34,712 nt of DNA. It comes from Pseudomonadota bacterium (GTDB lineage: Bacteria; Pseudomonadota; Gammaproteobacteria; Xanthomonadales; Xanthomonadaceae). Position 1 is the stretch's first letter, and every line of letters begins with the position of its first letter. Shown one piece after another: positions 16,665 through 27,437 of this stretch. Below the pieces are notes generated by a model, which was not told the DNA's origin, searched no databases, and was given only the letters and a program-made list of their open reading frames with translations. The DNA lies in the NCBI GenBank assembly GCA_963205495.1, contig CAUJIN010000066.1:1-34712 (forward strand), read 5' to 3'. The position numbers were made by a program, and so were the translations under genes.

Positions 16665-17468
16665 CTATGAGCAGCGCGGCGCGGCGCGGCGACGCGCGGC
16701 TTCGTATTCAGGCAGCAGCGCCGGGGCTGCCGTGGAGAGCGCCTGCGCCCGGACCCGGGAGTCCGGGTGGGTGGATAGCAGACGCGGCGGGTTCGGGCTT
16801 GCGGCACTGGCCTGGATCATGTTCTCCCAAAGTCGCGCGGCTTCACGCGGATCGAAGCCGGCCTTGGCCATGAGCTCCTGGCCGATGCGGTCGGCTTCCG
16901 ATTCGTGCAGGCGCGAATAGGGCAGGAGCACGCCGACCTGGGTGCCCGCGCCCAGCAGGGCGACGAGTTGCTTGACCTGATCGGGTGAGGCATTGCGTCC
17001 GGCGTAGGCGCCGACCAGACCCATGCCCGCCTCGGCCAGCACGCTCTGGGACAGGCGCTCGGCCGAATGGCGCGCGATGACGTGTCCGATTTCGTGGCCG
17101 ATCACCGCGGCAAGCTGGTCCTGGTTGGTCGCCACCTTGAACAGTCCGGTGTTGATGCCGACCTTGCCGCCAGGGAGGGCGAAGGCGTTGGCGGAGTCGA
17201 TCGCGAACAGTTGGGTTTCCCAGTCCAGCGTTTGCCACTGCGTCGGCAGCTGGGCAACGAGGTGGCGCACGATGCAGGAGACCGTTTCAGCCTTCTGCCG
17301 GTCGGTGGAAAGCTTGTCGCTGGCCTTCATCTGCTGGAAGGTGGCCAGACCCATGCGGTTGACGTCCGCATCGGACACCATCAGCAGCTGCTTGCGCCCG
17401 GTGGGAGACGTGGCGCAGGCGGTGAGCAGCAGCAGGCCCATGCCTGCGAGAACCAGACGCCACGACAT
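16665..17468 (-). CDS. M48-family metalloprotease lipoprotein (LoiP/YggG-like)
   Basis: 267 residues. The signal peptide ends in a lipobox LLTAC with acylated C18, so the protein is membrane-anchored on the periplasmic side, probably in the outer membrane. The zinc site is complete: HEIGH (125-129) and the third ligand E189 in ESEADRIG. FALPGGKVGINTGLF before the motif is typical for M48C. E. coli relatives (LoiP, YcaL, BepA) act in outer-membrane protein quality control, and this protein probably does too. The ATG at 17468 is chosen because a strong AAGGGAGG lies just upstream and the lipobox falls at the right distance. An upstream in-frame ATG at 17501 would spoil the signal peptide. Confidence 0.93.
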   Translation of the reverse strand: MSWRLVLAGMGLLLLTACATSPTGRKQLLMVSDADVNRMGLATFQQMKASDKLSTDRQKAETVSCIVRHLVAQLPTQWQTLDWETQLFAIDSANAFALPGGKVGINTGLFKVATNQDQLAAVIGHEIGHVIARHSAERLSQSVLAEAGMGLVGAYAGRNASPDQVKQLVALLGAGTQVGVLLPYSRLHESEADRIGQELMAKAGFDPREAARLWENMIQASAASPNPPRLLSTHPDSRVRAQALSTAAPALLPEYEAARRRAAPRCS

Positions 17469-17555
17469 CGCGAAACCTCCCTTGGTGAGGTGTTTGATCA
17501 TACGGCCTGCGGCCTGCCATTGCAGCAGCGCGGTGAACGTGCGAACACGAATGCG

Positions 17556-17575
17556 CCGGGCATGAAATCGCCCGG
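17556..17575 (-). terminator. hairpin just after the ATP-grasp ligase gene
   Basis: CCGGGC at 17556-17561 and GCCCGG at 17570-17575 form a 6-bp stem with an 8-base loop, starting 2 bp after the ligase stop in transcription order. No T-run follows, so termination is uncertain. Confidence 0.35.
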
Positions 17576-17576
17576 A

Positions 17577-18542
17577 TCAGCCCAGGGTCGGGAAGTTCTT
17601 GCGCGCGAAATCGACGCGTTCCTGCGGATCCTTCGACAGCGCGCCGCGTTCGGCCAGCGCCTCGACCTTGGCCAGGCGGTGGCCGAGGCCGTTGCCGTTG
17701 GCGATCTGGATGGCGAGGCCCGGGCGGGCGTTGAGTTCCAGGATCATCGGGCCGAGGTTGCGATCCAGCACGAAGTCCACGCCGATGTAGCCCAGTTCGG
17801 AGAGTTCGTAGCAGCGCGAGGCCATTTCCATCAGATCGTCCCAGCGCGGGATTTTCAGGCCCACGATGCTGTGCTCGGTGTCCGGGTGCTCGCGGATCAC
17901 CTCGGTGCCCCAGACGCCGCGCTTGGTGACCCCGGTGGGAAGGTCGATGCCCACGCCGATCGCGCCCTGATGCAGGTTGGCCTTGCCGTCGGACATGCGC
18001 GTGGGCAGTCGGATCATGGCCATCACCGGATAGCCCAGGAACACGATGATGCGCACGTCCGGCACGCCGCGGAAGCTCACCCGGTCGAAGATCGGATCGA
18101 ACTGCACGCAGTACTCGACCAGGAGGTGGTCGGGCTGGCCGCCGAGCGAGAACAGGCCCGAGAGCCCGTTGGAAAGATGGTGGTTGAACTCCTCGCGCGC
18201 CATGAGCTGGCCGTTGGAGCGGCGATACTTTTCTCCGCGCCTGCCGCTGATGACGAGGATGCCGTCGCCGCCCGAGCCGTGCGCGGGCTTGACCACGAAC
18301 TGCTCGCGCGAAGCGAGGGTTTCGTGCAGCTGGGCGATCTCGTGCTCGGCGCGCACCACGGCATAGAGCTCGGGCACCGGCAATCCGGCCTTGAGCGCCA
18401 GCTGCTTGGTGATGAGCTTGTCGTCCACGCGCGGATAGAACTTGCGCTGGTTGTAGCGCAACACATAGTTGGCGTTGCGCTCGCCGATCCCGATCAGGCC
18501 GATCTCGCGCAGGCGGCGGGCGGTTCGGAACAGTCCGTACAT
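17577..18542 (-). CDS. ATP-grasp alpha-L-glutamate ligase-like protein (RimK-related)
   Basis: 321 residues. The ATP-grasp nucleotide site is seen as FVVKPAHGSGGDGILVISG (82-100), the acidic VEYCVQFDPIFD segment (142-153), and the metal-binding VDFVLDR...MILELNARPG (255-275). Enzymes of this fold join an amino acid to a peptide or protein carboxylate through an acyl-phosphate. RimK itself adds Glu to ribosomal protein S6, but this branch is separate and its substrate is unknown. It follows the inactive-transglutaminase/7TM gene after only 6 bp. This pairing recurs in bacterial genomes and suggests that a peptide made or modified here is sensed or handled at the membrane. The start is the ATG at 18542. 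Confidence 0.9.
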   Translation of the reverse strand: MYGLFRTARRLREIGLIGIGERNANYVLRYNQRKFYPRVDDKLITKQLALKAGLPVPELYAVVRAEHEIAQLHETLASREQFVVKPAHGSGGDGILVISGRRGEKYRRSNGQLMAREEFNHHLSNGLSGLFSLGGQPDHLLVEYCVQFDPIFDRVSFRGVPDVRIIVFLGYPVMAMIRLPTRMSDGKANLHQGAIGVGIDLPTGVTKRGVWGTEVIREHPDTEHSIVGLKIPRWDDLMEMASRCYELSELGYIGVDFVLDRNLGPMILELNARPGLAIQIANGNGLGHRLAKVEALAERGALSKDPQERVDFARKNFPTLG

Positions 18543-18548
18543 GGCGAC

Positions 18549-20138
18549 TCAGGCCGTGGTGGCAGCGCTGTCCGCGGGCGGCGGCTCAGGCGGCGGCGGG
18601 TCGCGCGGCTTCTCCGACTCGCGCGCCAGGTTGCGGAAGCGGAACAGTTCCGAAAGCCGGTAGCCCGAATAGCGGCCCAGCATCAGGGTCAAGGACAGCA
18701 GCACCAGCAGCGCTTCAGGGAAGACGAAGACGAAGTGCTCGATCGGATCCCAGCTCATCACCAGATAGGCGAACGAGGCCACCAGCAGGGTGCCGAAGGC
18801 CTCGCGCAGCGCCGGGCCGCCGCCGCGCTCGTCCCAGGCCACGGAAATGCGCTCGATGGTCATGGCCATGATGACCATGGGGAACAGCGCCACTGACAGG
18901 CCCACTTCCACGCCGAGGCGGTTGGAGATCACCGACACGGCCGCCATCAGGAGCACCACGAGGATGAGCACGGCGGTCAGTCGCGGTACCAGCAGGAGTC
19001 GCAATCGCTCCATGTAGAAGCGCACCAGCAGGCCCGATCCGATCACCACCACGAACAGCACGACGCCGGCGACCAGCGCGGTTTCGCGGAAGGCCAGCGC
19101 GATCAGCACCGGCATGAAGGTGCCGTAGGTTTTCACTCCCACGAGATTGCGCAGGATCAGCATGATGAAGGCGCCGATCGGCACCAGCAGCAGCGTTCGG
19201 TAGACCTCCTGCGCCTGCAGCGGCAGGCTGAGCAGCGAGTAGTTGACCAGGTTGGCGTTCTGCACTTCCAGACGACGCTCGGCCACCGCCATGGCGTCGG
19301 CCAGATTGCGCGACACCGTGTAGTTCACATGCGCCGCGGGGGTGTCCTCGACGCTCAGGATGTCCGGCCCGCCGCGCGACCACAGGAAGAGGTCGCGCGG
19401 CCAGCCTTCCGCGGCGGTGCGCGGGTCGATGGTGGCCCAGCGCACGCCGTTGTGGACCTGGAGCCACGGCAGCATCGCTTCGTCACGGTGGGTTTCCCCC
19501 AGGGTGAAACCGTAGACCACCCGCGCGGGTATCTGGCGGACGCTCAGGAGCTGTGCGAGGAAGGCGGCGCGCTGGGCCGGATCCTGGAGCTCTTCGGAAA
19601 GCAGGGCGACTTCCTGGCTGGGGTTCTCGGCACCGAAACGGCGCACCAGTTCCTGGGCAAAGGTGACGATGTCGGCCGATCCCTCGCGCACCTGGCCCAG
19701 CAGGGTCTGTGCGGCGGTTGCGTATGGCTCTTCCAGCGTCGGCGCGGCGCCCTTCCTGGGCGGATCGTCGAACACGACCTCGGCCTCCTGGCCACGCACC
19801 ACGGTGGCGCGGTAGTAGAGCACCTGCCGGCCGCTGGCGCGGCGGATCGTCCACTGCGCCTCGCGCTCGCCGTTGCGGGGTTCTTCCAGCAGCGAGTAGC
19901 CACGCGCGATGAAGCGTTCATCCAGGATGGTGAACCCGGGCGGATCGGTCGGCAGGACCAGGTTGACCTTGTTGGCGGCGCGGCGCGGCGCGAACTCCAC
20001 CCGCGCCTGTACCGACCAGACTTCCACTTCGGTCGCAGGCTGGAGCGGAAAGTTGAGGACTTTCCATTTGTAGGCGATCGCCGACAGTCCGGCGATCGCG
20101 ATCAGTGCGGCAAGCAGGTAAAGCTGGGCTTTCTTCAT
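18549..20138 (-). CDS. Inactive transglutaminase domain fused to seven transmembrane helices
   Basis: 529 residues. An N-terminal membrane helix (about 6-22), a periplasmic region (30-295) with a transglutaminase-like fold, then about seven hydrophobic helices (313-490) and a Pro-rich tail. In the transglutaminase part the pattern VVYGFTLGE...MLPWLQVHNGVRWATIDPRT keeps W225 and D238, but the catalytic His is Leu (L223) and no catalytic Cys is present, so it should bind rather than cleave or cross-link. This matches the known family of inactive transglutaminases fused to 7TM. It is 15 bp behind gyrB and 6 bp before the ATP-grasp ligase. A retropepsin-like zinc protease, often the third member of this set, is not seen here. 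Confidence 0.9.
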   Translation of the reverse strand: MKKAQLYLLAALIAIAGLSAIAYKWKVLNFPLQPATEVEVWSVQARVEFAPRRAANKVNLVLPTDPPGFTILDERFIARGYSLLEEPRNGEREAQWTIRRASGRQVLYYRATVVRGQEAEVVFDDPPRKGAAPTLEEPYATAAQTLLGQVREGSADIVTFAQELVRRFGAENPSQEVALLSEELQDPAQRAAFLAQLLSVRQIPARVVYGFTLGETHRDEAMLPWLQVHNGVRWATIDPRTAAEGWPRDLFLWSRGGPDILSVEDTPAAHVNYTVSRNLADAMAVAERRLEVQNANLVNYSLLSLPLQAQEVYRTLLLVPIGAFIMLILRNLVGVKTYGTFMPVLIALAFRETALVAGVVLFVVVIGSGLLVRFYMERLRLLLVPRLTAVLILVVLLMAAVSVISNRLGVEVGLSVALFPMVIMAMTIERISVAWDERGGGPALREAFGTLLVASFAYLVMSWDPIEHFVFVFPEALLVLLSLTLMLGRYSGYRLSELFRFRNLARESEKPRDPPPPEPPPADSAATTA

Positions 20139-20153
20139 GGCGGAAGGCTACGC

Positions 20154-23757
<3,604 letters not shown>

Positions 23758-23814
23758 GCTGCGACCCCCGGTGACGGCCGGTCGGCCTGGGACTTCAAAG
23801 AGCGAGGGCGCGTC

Positions 23815-23840
23815 GGCGCGCGGTACGGAACCGGCGCGCC
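23815..23840. other. bulged hairpin between dnaN and recF
   Basis: GGCGCGCGGT and ACCGGCGCGCC pair over about 10 bp with one bulged base and a five-base loop in the 97-bp dnaN-recF gap. It could attenuate or process the dnaN-recF transcript. No T-run follows. Confidence 0.35.
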
Positions 23841-23854
23841 TGATTGCGTTTCTT

Positions 23855-24958
23855 TCAGATGCGCAACGGCATCACGACGTGACGACAGCGGTCGCTGCCG
23901 CCTTCCCGCACCAGCGCGCTGGAATTGGCGTCGCGCAGGTTGAGGGTGACTTCCTCGGCTCGCAGCGCGTTGAGCGCATCGAGCAGGTACATGACGTTGA
24001 AGCCCACCGCGATCTGGTCCACGTTGCTCTTGGCTTCTACTTCTTCGACGGCTTCTTCCTGTTCGGGATTGTGCGCGATCAGGCGCAGCTGTCCCGGCGC
24101 AAACTCGATCCGGACGCCGCGGTACTTTTCGTTGGAAAGGATGGCAACGCGCTGCAGCGCTGCACGAAGCACCTCGCGATCGAGCCGCGCTTCCTTGTCG
24201 GCACCGATCGGGATCACGGCCTCGTAGTCCGGGAAACGGCCGTCGATCAGTTTGGAAGTGAAGATCACATCTTCGCGGCGCACCCGCAGGTGACTGCGCC
24301 CGATCTCGAGCGCGATTTCCCGATCGCCGCCTTCCAACAGCCGCTGCAATTCGAGCACGCCCTTGCGCGGCAGGATCATTTGGCGTCTCGCGTTGATCTC
24401 CGAACCCAGCGGCGCTTCGCACAGCGCCAATCGATGACCGTCCGTGGCGACGCAGCGCAACAGTGAATCGCGAAGGTCGAACAGGAGGCCGTTCAGATAG
24501 AAGCGGACGTCCTGCTGAGCCATCGCGAAAGCGGTGCGTTCGATCAGTTCGCGCAAACTGCCTTCCTGGAGGACGATGGTTTCCACCACATCGAGGCTTT
24601 CGGTCGAGGGGAAATCCCGCGCCGGCAAGGTCGAAAGGGTGAAACGGCTGCGTCCCGTCTGGATCGCCATGCGATCGCCCGAGAGGGAAAACTTCAGCAG
24701 GCTGCCGTCGGGAAGAGCGCGCACGATGTCAAAGAGCTTGCGCGCCGGAATCGTGGTTTCGCCAGGTTCGCTGCCGGCTTCCAGCGAGGTGCGTGCAACC
24801 AGTTCGACTTCGGAATCGGAACCGGTGACGGACAGGCCGCGTTCGTCGACAACGAACAACAAGTTGCCCAGCACAGGCAGGGTCTGCCGGCGTTCGACCA
24901 CGTTGACGACCTGCTGCAGCGGCTTGAGAAGAACTTCGCGTTGGATGGCAAATCGCAT
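23855..24958 (-). CDS. dnaN: DNA polymerase III beta subunit (sliding clamp)
   Basis: 367 residues, the standard clamp length of three repeated domains (about 1-120, 130-245, 246-367). Recognisable segments: MRFAIQREVLLKPLQQV, VVERRQTLPVLGNLL, DGRFPDYEAVIP, and the C-terminal MPLRI that forms part of the clamp-binding pocket (cf. MPMRL in E. coli). The dimer encircles DNA and tethers polymerase III and many repair proteins. Start ATG at 24958, preceded by GGGGACA. It is separated from dnaA by about 245 bp that hold the oriC candidate, and recF follows. Confidence 0.98.
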   Translation of the reverse strand: MRFAIQREVLLKPLQQVVNVVERRQTLPVLGNLLFVVDERGLSVTGSDSEVELVARTSLEAGSEPGETTIPARKLFDIVRALPDGSLLKFSLSGDRMAIQTGRSRFTLSTLPARDFPSTESLDVVETIVLQEGSLRELIERTAFAMAQQDVRFYLNGLLFDLRDSLLRCVATDGHRLALCEAPLGSEINARRQMILPRKGVLELQRLLEGGDREIALEIGRSHLRVRREDVIFTSKLIDGRFPDYEAVIPIGADKEARLDREVLRAALQRVAILSNEKYRGVRIEFAPGQLRLIAHNPEQEEAVEEVEAKSNVDQIAVGFNVMYLLDALNALRAEEVTLNLRDANSSALVREGGSDRCRHVVMPLRI

Positions 24959-25203
24959 GCGGCTGTCCCCAATAACAGTGTTTTAAAAGAAAATTTTGGT
25001 GGCGGTGGGTGCGCTGAATTGCGGTAATTTTATTGCAAGACAATGTTTACAAAGGGTTTTCTATCCATCTTTGCGCGTGGCAAGTCGTGGGAGAAACGTG
25101 TGGACAACTGTGGATGGATCCGGCGCTTTCGTTTTTCCCAAGGACTACCCACAGCTTGTGAACAGCTTGCGCGGCTACATGATGCCCGCCTTGCGGGTGG
25201 GCG
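24959..25203. other. candidate chromosomal origin oriC (dnaA-dnaN gap)
   Basis: A 245-bp gap, clearly more AT-rich than its surroundings. AT-rich blocks at 24971-24998 (TTTTAAAAGAAAATTTT core) and 25017-25060 could be the unwinding element. DnaA-box-like nonamers: TGTGGACAA (25099-25107, one mismatch to TGTGGATAA), TGTGGATGG (25109-25117, two), CTACCCACA (25145-25153, two to TTATCCACA), TGTGAACAG (25157-25165, two), TGTTTACAA (25044-25052, two). The first two are exactly 10 bp apart. ACAGCTTG repeats at 25151 and 25162, 11 bp apart. The dnaA-rpmH gap lacks such features. The dnaN promoter must also lie here. Confidence 0.7.
25185..25197 (-). terminator. small hairpin after dnaA
   Basis: CCCGC / GCGGG with a 3-base loop, 6 bp after the dnaA stop. 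It is short and has no T-run; a weak terminator or only a local structure at the edge of the origin region. Confidence 0.3.
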
Positions 25204-26538
25204 TCACTCGGTCAGTTTGCGGTAGAGCTTGTCCCAGTCCTCGCGCAGCACCCCGTCCGTATCGCGCAGCTTGCGGATCTGGCGGCAGGCGTGCAGCACC
25301 GTGGTGTGGTCGCGCCCGCCGAAGCCGTCGCCGATTTCCGGCAGGCTGTGCGTGGTCAGTTCCTTGGCCAGGCTCATGGCGATCTGGCGAGGACGGGCGA
25401 GGGCCTTGGTGCGACGCTTGGACAGGAGATCGGCCATGCGCAGCTGGTAGTAGTCGGCTACCGCCTTCTGGATGTTGGCGATCGAGATGGTCTGCCTGTG
25501 CACCCGCACGATGTCGCGCAGGGTTTCTGCCGCGAATGCGAGCGTGATGGGCGTATTGGTGAGGTTGGAGCGCGCCGCCAGCGTGTTGAGCGCGCCTTCC
25601 AGGTCGCGCACGTTGGAACCGATGTCATTGGCCACCTTGAAGGCCACATCCTCCGGCAGGGCGATCTGGCGCTGGCGCGCCTTGCTGAGGAGGATGGCCG
25701 CGCGGGTCTCGAAATCCGGCGGTTCGATCGATACGGGCAGGCCCCAGCCCAGGCGCGACTTGAGGCGCGGCTCCAGGTTCTCCACCTCTCGCGGATAGCG
25801 GTCGCAGGTCAGGATCATCTGCTGCTTGCCGTCGAACAGCGCGTTGAAGGTGTGGAAGAACTCTTCCTGGGTGGTGTTCTTCCCGGCGAAAAACTGGATG
25901 TCGTCCAGGAGCAGCGCGTCCACGCGCTGGAACTGGCGCTTGAACTGGTCCATGGTCTTTTCCTGCAGCGCCTTCATCATCGCGGAAAAGAACTGCTCCG
26001 AACGCAGGTAGAGAACCTTCATGCCGGGGCGCTGCGCGCGCATCAGGTTGCCTGCCGCGTGCATCAGGTGGGTCTTGCCCAGCCCGGTGGCGCCGTACAG
26101 TACCAGCGGGTTGTAGGCCTGTCCGGGGTTCTGCGCCACCTGCCAGGCCGCCGAGCGGGCGAGCTGGTTGGACTTGCCTTCGACATAGTTGTCGAAGGTG
26201 TAGGCGGCTTCGAGCTGGGTCACGAAGCCGTCGTCCGCGGCCGCTGCGCGACCCTTGGCGCGGCTGGCGCGGGCAGGAGGCTGGGCGCGCTGAAGGCTGC
26301 CGACCTCGATCCGCACCGCGGCCTGCGGCCGCTCCGAAACCAGGCGCAGCAGGGCTTCGATGCGGTCCAGGTAGCGCGCGCGTACCGTTTCCATGACGAA
26401 GGCATTGGGCGCATAGAGCACCAGCGCCTGGTCGGTCGCATCGGCATCGGCCTGCAGCGGCTTGAGCCAGGTGATGAAATCCTCGGCCGGAAGTTCGGAT
26501 TCGAGACGGGAAATACACAATGGCCAAGCGGCAAGCAT
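25204..26538 (-). CDS. dnaA: Chromosomal replication initiator protein DnaA
   Basis: 444 residues. Domain I (1-85) resembles other DnaA N-termini ([22 protein letters not shown]). There is a short variable domain II, then the AAA+ domain III with Walker [10 protein letters not shown] (149-157) and Walker B LLLDDIQF (209-216). Domain IV carries the DnaA-box signature [14 protein letters not shown] (407-420). It binds DnaA boxes and melts oriC. The ATG at 26538 is preferred: GGAG lies 11 bases upstream, whereas a TTG three codons earlier (26547) is only two bases from it. It is divergent from rpmH. Confidence 0.98.
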   Translation of the reverse strand: MLAAWPLCISRLESELPAEDFITWLKPLQADADATDQALVLYAPNAFVMETVRARYLDRIEALLRLVSERPQAAVRIEVGSLQRAQPPARASRAKGRAAAADDGFVTQLEAAYTFDNYVEGKSNQLARSAAWQVAQNPGQAYNPLVLYGATGLGKTHLMHAAGNLMRAQRPGMKVLYLRSEQFFSAMMKALQEKTMDQFKRQFQRVDALLLDDIQFFAGKNTTQEEFFHTFNALFDGKQQMILTCDRYPREVENLEPRLKSRLGWGLPVSIEPPDFETRAAILLSKARQRQIALPEDVAFKVANDIGSNVRDLEGALNTLAARSNLTNTPITLAFAAETLRDIVRVHRQTISIANIQKAVADYYQLRMADLLSKRRTKALARPRQIAMSLAKELTTHSLPEIGDGFGGRDHTTVLHACRQIRKLRDTDGVLREDWDKLYRKLTE

Positions 26539-26605
26539 GCGGGACAATGCTCCGCGCAGGGCGCGGCGGGCGCTCCTGCGTCATGGGGGGAAAGGTGGAT
26601 GTTCG

Positions 26606-26611
26606 AGTCTA
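26606..26611 (-). promoter_or_regulatory. possible dnaA -10 box
   Basis: On the reverse strand TAGACT lies about 68 bp upstream of the dnaA ATG, the same hexamer as in the rpoH promoter. The -35 partner (GACCGC region) is poor, so this is tentative. Confidence 0.3.
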
Positions 26612-26696
26612 CCTCGGTTGCGCAGCGCGGTCGCGTTCGCGCTGCAGGGGTCGCCGTGGCCCGAGCGGGCGCGGCGGATCACGGTGCGGACTTGGC

Positions 26697-26726
26697 TTGA
26701 CGTTCCGGAGGGTCGAAGCGTAAGAT
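26697..26726 (+). promoter_or_regulatory. rpmH-rnpA promoter
   Basis: TTGACG (26697-26702), an 18-bp spacer and TAAGAT (26721-26726). The predicted start near 26733 gives a leader of about 30 nt before rpmH. It is the clearest sigma-70 promoter in the window and fits strong expression of a ribosomal protein gene. Confidence 0.6.
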
Positions 26727-26763
26727 TGCGGGTTCTTTCGCCCCACAATACTTTGGTGTCGCC

Positions 26764-26898
26764 ATGAAGCGCACGTTCCAGCCCAGCAATCTCAAGCGCG
26801 CCCGTACCCACGGTTTCCGCGCCCGCATGAAGACCGCCGGTGGCCGCAAGGTCATCAACGCTCGCCGCGCCAAGGGCCGCAAGCGTCTGGCGCCGTAA
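26764..26898 (+). CDS. rpmH: 50S ribosomal protein L34
   Basis: 44 residues, very basic: begins [20 protein letters not shown] and ends GRKRLAP, a textbook L34. It binds 23S rRNA in the large subunit. The gene is divergent from dnaA and 55 bp ahead of rnpA, the near-universal arrangement next to bacterial origins. No strong Shine-Dalgarno sequence is visible before the ATG at 26764 (GGTG only). Confidence 0.97.
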   Translation: MKRTFQPSNLKRARTHGFRARMKTAGGRKVINARRAKGRKRLAP

Positions 26899-26953
26899 GC
26901 ACGCCGATTCCTGCCTTCCTGGGGAGGGCAGGTCTGCGGGGAGGAGCCGTGCC

Positions 26954-27382
26954 GTGACGCACGCGCATCGTTTTCCGAGGAGCGCCCGCGTCCTCACCGC
27001 CGCTGAATTCACCCGCGCATTTGCCGCCGGCCGCAAGGCCAATGGGCGGCTTTTTCGCTGCATCTTCCTGGCGCAGCAGGAAGAGCACGGCGACTCTTCC
27101 TCGGCTCGTCTCGGCATGGCGATTTCGCGCAAGGTCGACAAGCGAGCGGTCGAACGCAACCGCATCCGCCGCCTGATCCGCGAATGGTTTCGCCACCGGA
27201 ATGCGCATTGGCCGGCCGGATCCCTGATCGTCACCGGAAGGCCCGAAGCCTCGGGCGTCTCCGCCGACCAGCTCCACGCCGACCTGGATGCCATCGCGCG
27301 CAAGCTCGGATTGAAGGCTGCGACGCCAGCCACCACAATGCCTGATTCTGCACGCACCCCGCCCCTGGGCGAGGGCTCCTGA
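26954..27382 (+). CDS. rnpA: Ribonuclease P protein component
   Basis: 142 residues from a GTG at 26954, which has GGGGAGGAG seven bases upstream. The protein helps the catalytic RNase P RNA cleave 5' leaders of tRNA precursors. The family signature is present: RLGMAISRKVDKRAVERNRIRRLIRE (in part), with the RNR motif in the conserved basic helix. The early FPRSARVLTAAEFTRAF is normal for RnpA. The Ala/Thr/Pro-rich C-terminal tail (from about 120) is an extension. It follows rpmH and precedes yidC; the yidD gene usually found between rnpA and yidC is missing. Confidence 0.95.
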   Translation: MTHAHRFPRSARVLTAAEFTRAFAAGRKANGRLFRCIFLAQQEEHGDSSSARLGMAISRKVDKRAVERNRIRRLIREWFRHRNAHWPAGSLIVTGRPEASGVSADQLHADLDAIARKLGLKAATPATTMPDSARTPPLGEGS

Positions 27383-27437
27383 ACTCCTTCCCTGTGCCGG
27401 AAGACGCTTTCGTCCGGCCGCACGCTCTCGACCGCCC

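Noticed and set aside
26548..26763. dnaA-rpmH gap as oriC
   Set aside because: GC-rich, and no DnaA-box cluster or AT-rich block can be seen, unlike the dnaA-dnaN gap.
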